64,000 bases of DNA, taken from Hypomyces perniciosus (Eukaryota > Ascomycota > Sordariomycetes > Hypocreales > Hypocreaceae). The stretch is taken from contig SPDT01000006.1 of NCBI GenBank assembly GCA_008477525.1, positions 89,501-153,500 of the forward strand, written 5' to 3'. The notes under the pieces are model-generated. The model was not told the origin of the DNA. It made no database searches and was given only the letters and a program-made list of their open reading frames with translations. The position numbers and the translations under genes were made by a program. Below, piece after piece: positions 1 through 10,197 of this stretch. Position 1 is the stretch's first letter; each line of letters begins with the position of its first letter.

Positions 1-1
1 A

Positions 2-529
2 GATTTCTACGCCACCCAGCATACGCCAGCGCAGATCATTCATGACACTGACCAAGAGACAACCGATTTTGGCAAAGCCATCACCTGGATCCGCCAGACG
101 CAGCCGCCAGGTGTCGATATTGTCGCCCTGGGTGGAATCGGCGGAAGAGTTGACCAAGGTCTCAGCCAACTCCACCATCTGTACCTCTTCCAATCTGATG
201 CCACATACTCCGACGGGCGCGTCTACCTGGTCTCCGGGTCGAGTATGACCTTCCTTCTCAAGTCCGGCACTCATCGCATCCAGGTCAAAGAGGATGGAGA
301 GGAAGAAGTGTTTGGCAAGCATGTTGGTATCATCCCGCTCAAGGAGCCAAGCCGAATCACAACCAAAGGGCTGGAGTGGGACGTGACCGATTGGGACACG
401 CAGATGGGAGGCAGGCTCAGCACGAGCAATCATGTCATGCCAGAAACAAAGGTCGTCGAGATTGGGACATCCAAGGACGTCCTCTTCACAATAGCGCTGC
501 GTCAACTTGATGGTGAGGAAGATGGGTAG
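2..529 (+). CDS. THI80: thiamine pyrophosphokinase, C-terminal part
   Basis: This is the 3' portion (175 codons) of a gene whose start lies left of the window. The reading frame is open from base 2 to the TAG at 527-529. Thiamine pyrophosphokinase transfers a pyrophosphate from ATP to thiamine to make the cofactor TPP. The catalytic-domain signature is visible: DQETTDFGKA at residues 17-26 of the fragment (the acidic and polar residues that hold Mg-ATP) and GGIGGRVDQ at 44-52. The second half matches the small beta-rich thiamine-binding domain with conserved SGSS, GIIPL and STSN segments. No intron is seen in this part. The family assignment is firm. The N-terminus and full length cannot be judged. 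Confidence 0.9.
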   Translation, partial: DFYATQHTPAQIIHDTDQETTDFGKAITWIRQTQPPGVDIVALGGIGGRVDQGLSQLHHLYLFQSDATYSDGRVYLVSGSSMTFLLKSGTHRIQVKEDGEEEVFGKHVGIIPLKEPSRITTKGLEWDVTDWDTQMGGRLSTSNHVMPETKVVEIGTSKDVLFTIALRQLDGEEDG

Positions 530-645
530 CTGCATGTACTTAATAACAAGTTCATCGCCCTTTCAAAAAATCATCAGACCAGCCGGACTCCTTACGCCTT
601 ACTTTTGCGTGTTCAACTCCATAACGCCATCTCCTATCCCATTCG

Positions 646-1443
646 TTACCGCAGGAAGTGAAGTACCAGCCAGCAGAACAAGAAAAATACGATGACTCCC
701 GCGATAAAGATCCACTTGTCTTCCCGTGCGCGACGCTCGACCATGCGGATAGTGTCACCGCTGACGCCCAGGGTATTGGCAACGCTGTACAGTCGCTTTT
801 GTGTGTTCTTCAGCGTCTCGCGCTGCTGACCAAGGTCTCCCAGTACAGCCTGTCCCCTAGCGATGAAATCATCCAATGCCTGGTTTGTGTTGGAGAAGAA
901 GTTTTGTTCACGGAAAGCGTGGGCCTCGCGCAACTCGTCACCAGCCCCTGTTGTCAACGGCCCACTCTGTTGTGACGTGTGACGCGGCTGAAATGAATTC
1001 GTCGTAGTAGTTGTGGAAGCATAGGCGTAGGGATTCTCTGGCGTAGCATTGTATGGTCTCCTCCCCAGCAGCTCTGACCTATTCTGATTGTATTGAGCCT
1101 CCTCCCTGGCCTTCTTTAACCCATCAAGCTGGCCGCGGAGTCCAGAGAGCTCTTCACGGAATTTCTTGACTCGTTCAAATGCTTCTTCCTGCTTCTTGGG
1201 GACAATTTCCTGACGCGCGAGGCTTTGGTAGTCGTCGAGCGCCTTCGTGAATGATGATAGGGAAGCTGACACGTTGCCGATCTCCGCAGGCGTGAGTTGG
1301 CCCTTGGCCTCGAGATTAGACAGTTCGCTGCGGATGGCCTTGCTCTGTCGCAGAGCAGTGTTGTAGGCTACGTTCTATAATTTTGGAAAAGCAATTAGTT
1401 AGAATTGGGAAACCCATTCCAACATCATTTGCGCGCTCACCAT
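646..1443 (-). CDS. BOS1: Golgi Qb-SNARE, Bos1/GOSR2 family
   Basis: Two coding exons on the minus strand: 1441-1443, which is only the ATG, and 646-1374. They are separated by a 66-nt intron with donor GTGAGC, an internal CTAAC branch site and a TAG acceptor. The spliced product is 243 residues and starts MNVAYNTALRQSKAIR, as in other Bos1 proteins. Order of parts: an N-terminal helical region (about 1-120), a Thr/Asn-rich linker, a SNARE motif around 155-215 with the zero-layer Gln in the NTQKRL segment, and a C-terminal tail anchor of about 20 hydrophobic residues ending in HFLR. Bos1 acts in ER-to-Golgi vesicle fusion with Sed5, Bet1 and Sec22. The gene lies tail to tail with the thiamine pyrophosphokinase gene, with 116 nt between the two stops. 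Confidence 0.9.
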
Positions 1444-2222
1444 TTTTACAGCGTCACTGTAGATGAAATTGGGGAACCTGTTTGTCCTGGTGGAACGTTG
1501 TCGCAACCTCCACGCAACTATTAACGGCCAATTATTAGTACGGAGTACTACTTCGTCTCAGTGGCCACATTGACAATGGTTGCCGGGATCGGAAGATCAT
1601 ATCACCGTGATAACAAAGACCACGACGAACAGATCGAGTATTAATACTACCAGGCAAACATATATTTATCAAATCATATATATTAGATCTCTCAATCATC
1701 AACGAAATATCAACAGAGGATTTCGAAAAGTTCGTCCCAAAAATCACGTCAGAGTATGATTACATAATAAGACATCGCCGAATTAAGCACTAAGCTCGGT
1801 CGACTTAGAAACCCGCGTTTGTTGTAGAGGCTTGATGGAAGGTGGAAGATCTAGGTATAGATGCACGCTTTTATGTACATTCCTCCCCTTGTATGACGAC
1901 ACGGATCCAATAGTATTGATGTAGTGGTTAGGTTATAATCATTTCTCTTGGCAAAATCCGAAGTACGGATGTTCATTTGTTTGGACCAAGACCTTTTGCC
2001 GACTCGGCACCGAGAGCGGCAAAGCCCACCAAATGAGAAGGTCTTCCGAGTTGCTGGGGCCATTTCACGGCATTTGGGTTCAAAAATACGGATTCAAGTC
2101 GTCTTAAAGCCGTAATATCATTTTCTTCTTCTATATAATGGTCTGGTTTCCCTGTTCCTTGGGTGTTCCAGGGCTTCTTGTGAGACCGGCTGAAACAGCA
2201 AAACCATTGTCATGAATGCAAA
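1444..2222. other. intergenic region between BOS1 and an MFS gene
   Basis: Divergent promoter region of about 780 bp. It holds one copy of the recurrent 9-mer TACGGAGTA at 1539-1547, an AT-rich stretch around 1640-1700, a TATA box (2132-2139) and a micro-uORF in front of the MFS gene. I see no gene in it. Confidence 0.6.
2132..2139 (+). promoter_or_regulatory. TATA box of the MFS gene
   Basis: TATATAAT lies 84 bp upstream of the MFS start codon at 2223, a normal distance for a fungal TATA element with a short leader. Confidence 0.5.
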
Positions 2223-2226
2223 ATGA
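2212..2226 (+). promoter_or_regulatory. five-codon uORF overlapping the MFS start
   Basis: An ATG at 2212 opens a frame of four sense codons (M-N-A-K). Its TGA at 2224-2226 overlaps the main ATG at 2223 as ATGA. This arrangement could make translation of the transporter depend on termination-reinitiation or leaky scanning. It is only relevant if the transcript starts upstream of 2212, which the TATA position suggests. Confidence 0.4.
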
Positions 2227-3842
2227 AGTGCTCGTCTTCATCCATCACGCAAACGCCTTCAGAGATGGGCCCAAATAGCATATCCGGTGACGATCCTAAC
2301 GTTGCCGATAATACCGTTCTCGAAAAACAACCTACCCCTATCGAAGAGACTCCACCTCCGCCCTATTCGGTCCTGACAACATGGGAAAAGAGATTCATGA
2401 CTCTCGCCGTAGCCTCTACGGCCCTTTTCTCGCCACTTTCAGCTCAGATATACCTGCCGGCTTTAACTGTTCTGTCAGAGGCTTTCCATGTCTCGAGTGC
2501 CCAGATTAACCTTACCATCACAACTTACATGATCTTTCAGGGGATTGTTCCCATGTTCATTGGCTCTCTGGCAGATAGTGGAGGGAGACGACCGGCATAC
2601 ATTATCTGCTTCGTCATATATATCGGAGCCAATATTGGCCTTGCTCTTTCTCCTAGTTACGGTGCCATTCTTGGCCTCAGATGTCTCCAGTCAGCCGGGT
2701 CAAGCAGCACAGTAGCTTTATGCATGGGAGTCATTGCCGATATCATCACTTCAGCAGAACGTGGTCAATACGTTGGTTTCACTGTTTTGCCAGCTGTTCT
2801 TGCTCCAGCTATTGGGCCAGTCATCGGAGGCGTCCTCTCTCACGAGATGGGCTGGAGGTCCATCTTCTGGTTCCTGGTCATCCTTTCTAGCATCGCCGTT
2901 ATTCTTATCGTTCTCTTTATGCCCGAGACTTGCCGTGGCATCGTTGGGGATGGCTCTATCCTCCCTCCACCAATGTACCGATCAATATGGCAGATGCTGA
3001 CCCATCGACGACGGATGTCATCCTTCAAGATCGCCGTCGAGTCCGAAAACCTTGACAGTGACACCCACAGAAAGTTCAAGTTTAAGCCGCCAAATGTCCT
3101 GGGTTCCTTGCTCCAGCTTCTTGAAATTGAGACTGGATTGCTGCAAGGAGCTAGTGGCATTGTATTTGCCGGCTTCTACTGTGTCATGTCTGCCATGCCT
3201 GCACTGTTCAAGAGCCGATACGGATATGACGAGATCACAATCGGGTTGATGTACTTGCCCATGGCTGTCGGCTCCATTGCAGCCGCTGCCATTGTCGGTC
3301 CCACGATAAACTGGAATTACAAGCGACACTGCAAAAAGCTCGGGATCCCTCTCGACCGCAGCCGGCAACAGGATCTCTCCAATTTCCCTATTGAGCGGGT
3401 GAGGTTGGAAATCGGCATTCCCCTGCTGTGTCTCACGGCTGTTACCATGGTCGCCTGGGGATGGGTGATGCAAGTCACCGCCCATGTTGTAGCCCACATT
3501 ATTGTGAGCGGTATTATGAGCATGGGATTGATTGGTTTCAACAACACGAGCAGCGCGCTACTTGTGGATATCCATCCTGGCAGAGCTGGAACTGTAACAG
3601 CCGGAAGCAATTTCGTTCGGTGCCTCATTGGCGCAGGAGCGAGTGCAGCAATCATCCCAATGATTGACGCCCTGGGTGTTGGCTGGTCATTTGTACTGAT
3701 TGGGGGCATGTATGCATTTTGCATGATTCCTTTGCTGCTTGTTATGACTCAGGGAATGAATTGGCGAGCTAAGCTAAAGGCGAAGCAAGAACTCAAAAGG
3801 CAGAAGAAAGGGGCGAGAGAGGGCGAGGGTGATCAGGAGTAA
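2223..3842 (+). CDS. MFS drug:H+ antiporter (DHA1 family)
   Basis: Intronless, 539 residues. A hydrophilic N-terminus (about 55 residues, Pro-rich) precedes twelve predicted membrane segments. The first half carries the MFS signature between segments 2 and 3 (GSLADSGGRRPAY, the loop with the conserved Asp-Arg/Gly pattern) and the antiporter motif C region GPVIGGVLSH after segment 5. A long cytoplasmic loop rich in Arg/Lys separates the halves near residues 245-300. These features place it with Qdr/Flr-type DHA1 exporters, which extrude drugs, weak acids or small metabolites at the plasma membrane. The C-terminus ends in a Lys/Arg/Glu-rich tail. The next gene on the same strand, 600 bp on, is a P450, a common pairing in detoxification or metabolite loci. 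The substrate cannot be read from the sequence. Confidence 0.85.
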   Translation: MKCSSSSITQTPSEMGPNSISGDDPNVADNTVLEKQPTPIEETPPPPYSVLTTWEKRFMTLAVASTALFSPLSAQIYLPALTVLSEAFHVSSAQINLTITTYMIFQGIVPMFIGSLADSGGRRPAYIICFVIYIGANIGLALSPSYGAILGLRCLQSAGSSSTVALCMGVIADIITSAERGQYVGFTVLPAVLAPAIGPVIGGVLSHEMGWRSIFWFLVILSSIAVILIVLFMPETCRGIVGDGSILPPPMYRSIWQMLTHRRRMSSFKIAVESENLDSDTHRKFKFKPPNVLGSLLQLLEIETGLLQGASGIVFAGFYCVMSAMPALFKSRYGYDEITIGLMYLPMAVGSIAAAAIVGPTINWNYKRHCKKLGIPLDRSRQQDLSNFPIERVRLEIGIPLLCLTAVTMVAWGWVMQVTAHVVAHIIVSGIMSMGLIGFNNTSSALLVDIHPGRAGTVTAGSNFVRCLIGAGASAAIIPMIDALGVGWSFVLIGGMYAFCMIPLLLVMTQGMNWRAKLKAKQELKRQKKGAREGEGDQE

Positions 3843-4439
3843 AGCATAAGTGAAGTTGGTTGAAAACATAGAATAACAGGATCGTCAATTTGGATCGTCA
3901 AACTTGCATTCAGAATGGGGAGACATACCAGTCCATACCTTAGATTTCCTTTCTCGGTTTACGTGGGAAGCACTTTTCCACAATCATTTTACCAAATATC
4001 CATAATTTATATCAACAAACCACATTGATCATTATTGATGTCATTGAAGCCTAACTAACTAACTGACGTTCATTAGCCATGCTTTGTGTGATGCAGATTA
4101 CCCTAGAGTTGGATTCGTGATATTGTGGAGTTCCATTTTGTACATGAGACCGATAAGGTCAACACCCCGATACAAGACTTCACTAATTTATTAGTAAGGC
4201 AGTACAAGATCTTGGAAAATCCAAGGGAAATTTCACGATATTATTCATGGATCTCAGATCTGTGCGGTAGCACACATGCGAGAAATTCGTGATCAACCAA
4301 TTTACACCGGCTTGATTATACGGAGACTGGAGCGTTTCCCACTGTGAAAGACGAGGCACAGTTATCGATTTTTCCGACAAAAAAGTCCTAGTCAAGTTGG
4401 TCGGAACTGGATTATTGATCAGATGTCCTGGACTCCGAA
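3843..4439. other. intergenic region between MFS and P450 genes
   Basis: About 600 bp, AT-rich around 3990-4060. It presumably holds the MFS 3' region and the P450 promoter. No further gene or repeat is seen. Confidence 0.5.
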
Positions 4440-6200
4440 ATGCGAGCGGATTTATCATGGGAAACGGCGGCCTGGCTGATATGGACGGCTACTCGTGCCG
4501 TTTCGTACGGGATCGCGATACTGGTTCTGTGCTTTGCAGTCATTGCATTGTATAGACTGATTTTCCATCCTTTGTCCTGGATTCCAGGTCCAAAACTTGC
4601 CGCTGTGTCCAACATCTGGCATGCATATCACGTCCGAACTGGCCGTACCGTTGAGCTGGGGACTAAACTGCATCGCATGTATGGAGAAGTAGTGCGAGTC
4701 GGCCCTAACGAGCTGTGGTTTAGCAGCAAAGAGGCCTTTGACACAATATACAGTGCGTGATCTAGTGTCAATCAAGGCTACGAACTTGATACTTACCGAA
4801 TCCCTACCTAGGTAGCACCAAAGGGTTAGAGAAATCCGACTTCTACTGTGAGTTAGTACTCTGTATAGGTCTGGATGAGGGCTAACCCCCATCATAACAG
4901 TGGCCACAAGTTTGATCACTCCACATTTAGACTGGTTCCTGCGGCCTCACTTTCCAGACAGTCTAGATCTTCTCTCAGAGCGAGACGTGAAGCGTTACCG
5001 CATCCAGAGGCGATTGATTGGACGGGTCTATCAGTCAGCCAGCGTGTTGAGGTTCGAGGAGGCGATCGATGGTGTTCTCGAGCGAGTAATTGCAAAGTTA
5101 AGGGCACTGGAAGGCGCCGAGGTCGATCTGAAGGAATGGATGCACATTATCGCTGTCGAGTGTCTTGGTGCCGCTGTCCTGTCCTGGTCGCCAGGTTTGT
5201 TGAAGGATGGAACGGACTGGAGTTCGAGCTCTCACAGTTATCTGGGATGGAGAAGGAAAAGTGTCTTGGGCCTCTTCCCAACCATGACCAAACTGGGCAT
5301 CTGCTCAAAGGCTGTCGATTGGGTGTTCCGCGATGTTTGGGGCTTGACGTTCATTGCGCCAAATAACTTCAAATCGTTCTTCCCGGTATGTTCCCTGTTA
5401 TCTCTGCGGCTTGTCTGACAGACGCCAGCTAATCGAATTCGCAGGACGTGGGTAAGCGTATATCTCGTCGTATCAAGGTTGCTTCGCGACCAAACGCGCC
5501 GAAAGAGAGTCGAATGGACCTCCTTGTCGACCTCATCCAACTTCACAAGGACAAACCCGAGTTCACAGAGACATACCTGAGGAAAATGGCCGTCACTAAC
5601 TTTGGGGCCGGGCACGAAACCATGGCTTCAACACTGACATCGATATTTGCTATGATTGGCACGCACGATGACGTCCAAAGACGAGTGGCCAAGGAAGTTC
5701 GGACCGCAGAGGACCCTGCGTCTTACGCCAATGCGATCCAGCTGCAATACACGCACGCAGCAACAAGGGAGGCCATGCGTCTTCGTCCCGTCATCAGCAT
5801 GTCGCTCCCGCGGCGAGTCCCCGCAGGCGGCCTGCAGATCCACGGATATTTTATTCCGGGCGGCACGACGGTCGGCTGTAATCCGGTGGCGCTGCACCGA
5901 AATGAAGAGATTGTGTCCGGCCCCGGCCCGGAGTCGTATAATCCCAGTCGCTGGCTTGGCGCCGAGTCACATCAAGCGCGCGTCATGAAGCGATATAACT
6001 TGAACTGGGGTGGTGGCTCGAGGACCTGTCCTGGCAAGAACCTGGCTGAGATGGTGATTTACAAGGTTGTGCCGGCGCTCTTTGAAAAGTTTAATGTTGA
6101 GGTGACGAAGATGCCATTGGAGACGGAGATGCCATCATATTTCTTGTCGATGATGACAGGCGTCAAGGTCAGGTTTCTGCCTCTTGGAAAAGACCTGTAA
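4440..6200 (+). CDS. cytochrome P450 monooxygenase, microsomal type
   Basis: Four exons, 4440-4752, 4812-4847 (36 nt), 4901-5385 and 5445-6200, joined by introns of 59, 53 and 59 nt with GTGCGT, GTGAGT and GTATGT donors. They give 529 residues, a normal length for a fungal P450. An N-terminal membrane anchor (about 18-42) is followed by a Pro-rich hinge (PGPKL). Diagnostic motifs are the I-helix AGHET (333-337), the K-helix EAMR (Glu387, Arg390), the PERF-equivalent around YNPSRW, and the haem-binding loop WGGGSRTCPGKN with the axial Cys473. Such enzymes hydroxylate or epoxidise lipophilic substrates at the ER with P450 reductase. The overall look is of the pisatin-demethylase/benzoate-hydroxylase-like fungal group, but substrate and CYP family are not determinable here. 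The neighbouring exporter suggests a detoxification or small-metabolite role. Confidence 0.9.
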
Positions 6201-8147
6201 CGAGGAAGACTGTTCCCCGTTGGTGGAGCATAGGTGGATGATGTTGTCGACATGGGCCGAAAGTGGTTACGAGCAGCTTGGCTTATCAGGACAAGCCTCG
6301 GTGTCTTGCCGAACATTCAACAACACCGAAATGCTCCGTAAAGGAATGGGTAGGCATCCTCCGTGGGAAAGCTGCGCGGGCATCGTGAGATATAGGTAGG
6401 TCCAGGGAGCATATCAACATTAGGCAAGGCTGGGGCTGGGATCGTCAAACTGCTTCTAATGCGCATGCGTTAACGGTCCCATGCTGGCGGATACTACAGA
6501 GCCCTAATACTAGCATTCTTGACTGTTCTATGTTGAATGAAACATTGGATCTAAGGCTTTGAATAAGGTTGTGTATCATCGTGAGCGGACTCTATGGATG
6601 CAACCCTGCAACCAATGCGTGGACTGCGGGCCTCTAGTTCCTTGCTTGAATGAGCAGTTCGGATTGTGGAGTCGTGCATTGTGCTTCGGAAATTGATAGG
6701 AAAGGGAGCACAGGAGCGGAACTCTAGTAGTACGAGTAGTAAGTAGGTAATTTATGTACTTAGTAATATCATTCTGCCGTTGGTTGGATGAAGATTGCAA
6801 GGGATGGTCAACCATGCCTCATTATCCATGGTCCTTGTACATACATAGGTAGGTGAGTAAGGCCATGACAAAGAGCAAGTGGCTTAAGCCACAATCCGAG
6901 TTTTCACCGCGGATATTTCGATGGCGATGTCTGCTTTTTTCTTTCTTTTTCTTTCTGGCCCTTTTCCCTTTTCTTCGTTTCTCCGGAACGCCGCAAAACC
7001 AGTCATGCAATATAACGGAAATTCCGAGTGGCGGTTTGTCTTTGGAGATTGAGGCCTTCGAAGGAAGCGCTAGAAAACTTCTGTACGAGTACAGTACTAT
7101 CGGTGGGGGCGGCGGTCCTTGCTGCTTTGGGGAAAGGCCTCGGCCATATTTTTTTAGTTCGCAAGTCTAGGAGCGCCACCCACGAGCACAAAGCTTTACA
7201 AGCGTCGATCAGGCCTCCGGGTTCTGAATCCATCCCACCTGAGCCCACAAAGCATTTACTCAGTGATTAGTATTGATAGGGCGTCGAGGAACCAAAGTCG
7301 GTGTGGTAGTATTAGGGAGTTGTTGGTAGTAGTAGTAGTCCTAGTTCTACTAAAACTTGTCCGAATTGAGTGATTTTCCGTCGTATTTCAATGCTACTAC
7401 GGAGTACTAGCAGCCAAGACTTCCAAAGGTTCACTTTCAATAAAGAAGATAAGACTAACAGCCTCATTAAGCGCCGATCCATTTAATCCGTCCGAGACGT
7501 CGCGTATTAGGTAGTATATCGGTAAGGTATGAGATTTGGCTAGTGCTGCTCACTCCTCGCAAGATACTATTATTGATGGATTAATGTGATGATAACGATG
7601 ACCCGAAGAAATCCGTATCTGCCCGCTCAGCGCGCTAGCCAGACGAACTTTTTGAAGATGCACAACACCTCTGCCACCTTTGATAGGCGAGGCGAGAGAC
7701 GCATACTACTCGTACTACTGACTACTACGACTTATATTCAATCCTCAGTCGCAGAGCTGAGATCATTCTTCACAAAGGATCCTTTCAACCCACGCGGTTT
7801 ACCCCATACTCGAGTTGTCTTGGCCGACTTAGTGTTAACGCTTCCCCAATCTCCTTGCTGTCTCCCCCAGACATTTCCCCAATATCTTGACTAAGAGATT
7901 GCTACCTTTCTCCACGGCGGCTGGAGTTGATGGCGGTGGCATCGCGGTATCGTGGTAACGGTTTCCAGGAGATGCCCAAGATTAGTACGTAGTAGCGGTT
8001 TTCAGCAGTTCAAGAACTTATGTAGCTGCTTGAGCTGCACCCCACAAAACCGGATACGAACCTACCTTACCTACCTACGGTGATGCCTACTCGTATGCGC
8101 AAATAAGCTTGGTGGGTCCGGTTTACTCGTAAAGCAACATCATCCAA

Positions 8148-8160
8148 CCCCCCCCCCCCC
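8148..8160. repeat. poly-C run (13 bp)
   Basis: Thirteen consecutive C residues in non-coding DNA. The exact length may be unreliable in the assembly. Confidence 0.8.
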
Positions 8161-8200
8161 TTACTTGAGACTTGTTGCTTTATTACGAATAGTACTCGAA

Positions 8201-8224
8201 GTAGTAGTAGTAGTAGTAGTAGTA
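8201..8224. repeat. (GTA)8 microsatellite
   Basis: Eight perfect GTA units in the gene-poor block. Confidence 0.9.
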
Positions 8225-8974
8225 ACAGACGCGTGTTGATAACAGTTGCCGGTAGTACTAGTAGTATTATTTTGCACTTATCTATCTGCCAGCATCAGGA
8301 CCCAAGAGTTTACGAGCAGTATGTGATAGGCCAAGGTACCTATCTTGCAGGTCTAGCGGTCACGCCACCCGCCCACCAGTCCAGGCACCATCGCGCAACC
8401 ACATAGATATCGCATGTCAGATAGTACATAGTCTCTTTATTGTTGGTTCAGTTTGCCTGGGCCCAAAAAAATGACTTTGCTTCGCCGTGGCAACACTGGA
8501 ATTTGTGTGGGAATTAGGACATATGTATGTATGTAGTAGTACTACGAAGTACTGGACATGTACCTATCCGCGGGCGATTGCGTGCTGCGGAGCCTTCAGC
8601 CTCGGCATAGAAGACGCCATCTGTGTGCCAAATGCGATGACCACTTGCATCTGCCGCTAATACTCTGTATCTACGGAGTGGGCCTTTGGGACTGCAAGTT
8701 TAAAAGGATCCCTGACATTTACTAGGCACTAGTAACATAACCCTGGACGCGGGTACTTTTGCAGTGCGGCGCACTACCTAGCGTCTGTGGGTAACATGCC
8801 AAGACACTAATCCTCGAATGTGTTTGGGGCTCCATCTCAACTTCTTCTCACTAACACACTGCTTTTATTAGTCTTTACCGCACGCGGCCTAAGGAAGAGG
8901 GAAAAGATTAGATAGTGGGTTAATTTCTCATTACGGAATACTACGACATGGGGAGGCAAATAAACTTCGTCACA

Positions 8975-9006
8975 TACTACTACTACTACTAGTAGTAGTA
9001 GTAGTA
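8975..9006. repeat. 32-bp perfect palindrome of TAC/GTA units
   Basis: A run of TAC units (8975-8990) turns at ACTAGT into a run of GTA units (8991-9006). The arms are exact reverse complements, so the single strand could fold into a hairpin with no loop. Confidence 0.85.
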
Positions 9007-10197
9007 GTACATACGCAAGGAATATATGTACTCGGACAAATAGTGAGGCGAATGAGAATCGAACGGGCAAAACCAATACAGGTAAAGCGCGCGCCGGCAA
9101 CATCACCTTATCATTCTTCATGTCGTATCGTCAGTAGCACTAATACTACCACTACACCCTGTCCTATGCCACTACCTACTACTCCGTACATAGTAATTTC
9201 ATGTTATGCTTGCATGCTATCTATCCATAACCCCGCTCTGCATGCGGCAATCACATGGCTGTCGTGTGCGTCTGCGGAGAAGGCGAAACAGTGTCTCATC
9301 TCTTTGCCAAACATAAGCATCCTCGGCTGCATGTAGTAGTAGTACTGGTAGCACTACGTACTCCATACTCGTAGTCGTGTTCGAACAAGTGGGTAAACGA
9401 GGATACCGACTGGGTAGTACGGAGATACTGCACTCAGACATGGAAATAACCTTTTATGCAGCAGCGGTAATGGGGCTCATTATTAAATCCTCCTCGTGAT
9501 ATTTCTTGGCCGTTGACCTTCCGCTTCGAGGTATATGCGACTACTCGTACTTGTAGAGTATTGAGGTCATACAAATACTAGTAGTACAGCATAGCATGTC
9601 TTAGGTACCGACCATTGTAGCACTAACAAGCATGCTGCAACCAAAATACTCTGTATGGTAGTCCTACTAGGCAAGCAAGTATATATGTACTACCAGCCAG
9701 CGATTGTCAGCCCAAAAACACCATGCCCTCTTTGTATCTCCTCTATCGTCAGCTACCTAACTCGCACACCCTCCCATTTTGCGTCTCGGGCGACTCCACT
9801 CGCCATCGCTATCATTAGCCTTGTCCACACCACTACTCATGCACTCATGCATGCCGGCCCCGGCATCGAGACCGGGATCTTTTGTCCTGTTGCCACAGCC
9901 TTGGCTCGAAACGGAATCGCCCTCCGGCGGCTACATGTCTTGGCCCGCGGTCTGGGGCCGCATCCTGGCCGAAGGCTCTCTCTCCACAGGACGAATGGAT
10001 GGACTTGCGAATAGTATGTAGTGCTACTAGTATGTATGTACAGCGGCGTGTGGACTCGATGTAGTATCGGCTCGTCTGCCGGATTTCTATATAATCGTCC
10101 ACGAGCCACAGTGTTTCCCTCTTGAGCTCCTCGTGCTGCGAAGCCCGTCTCTATCCACACCTAGAAGCTCGCTGTCTTCGTCTTCTAATCCTTCACC

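Larger units (their letters stand above)
6201..10197. other. 4-kb gene-poor block with trinucleotide repeats
   Basis: No open frame here has the composition, motifs or splice structure of a gene. The block is littered with short GTA/TAC (AGT/ACT) runs, a 13-bp C run (8148-8160), two exact copies of TACGGAGTA or its complement (7398, 9180) and one TACGAAGTA (8543). TATGTATG-type simple repeats recur near 8520. The last 100 bp, rich in C/T, is likely the PTR2 leader. Confidence 0.6.
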
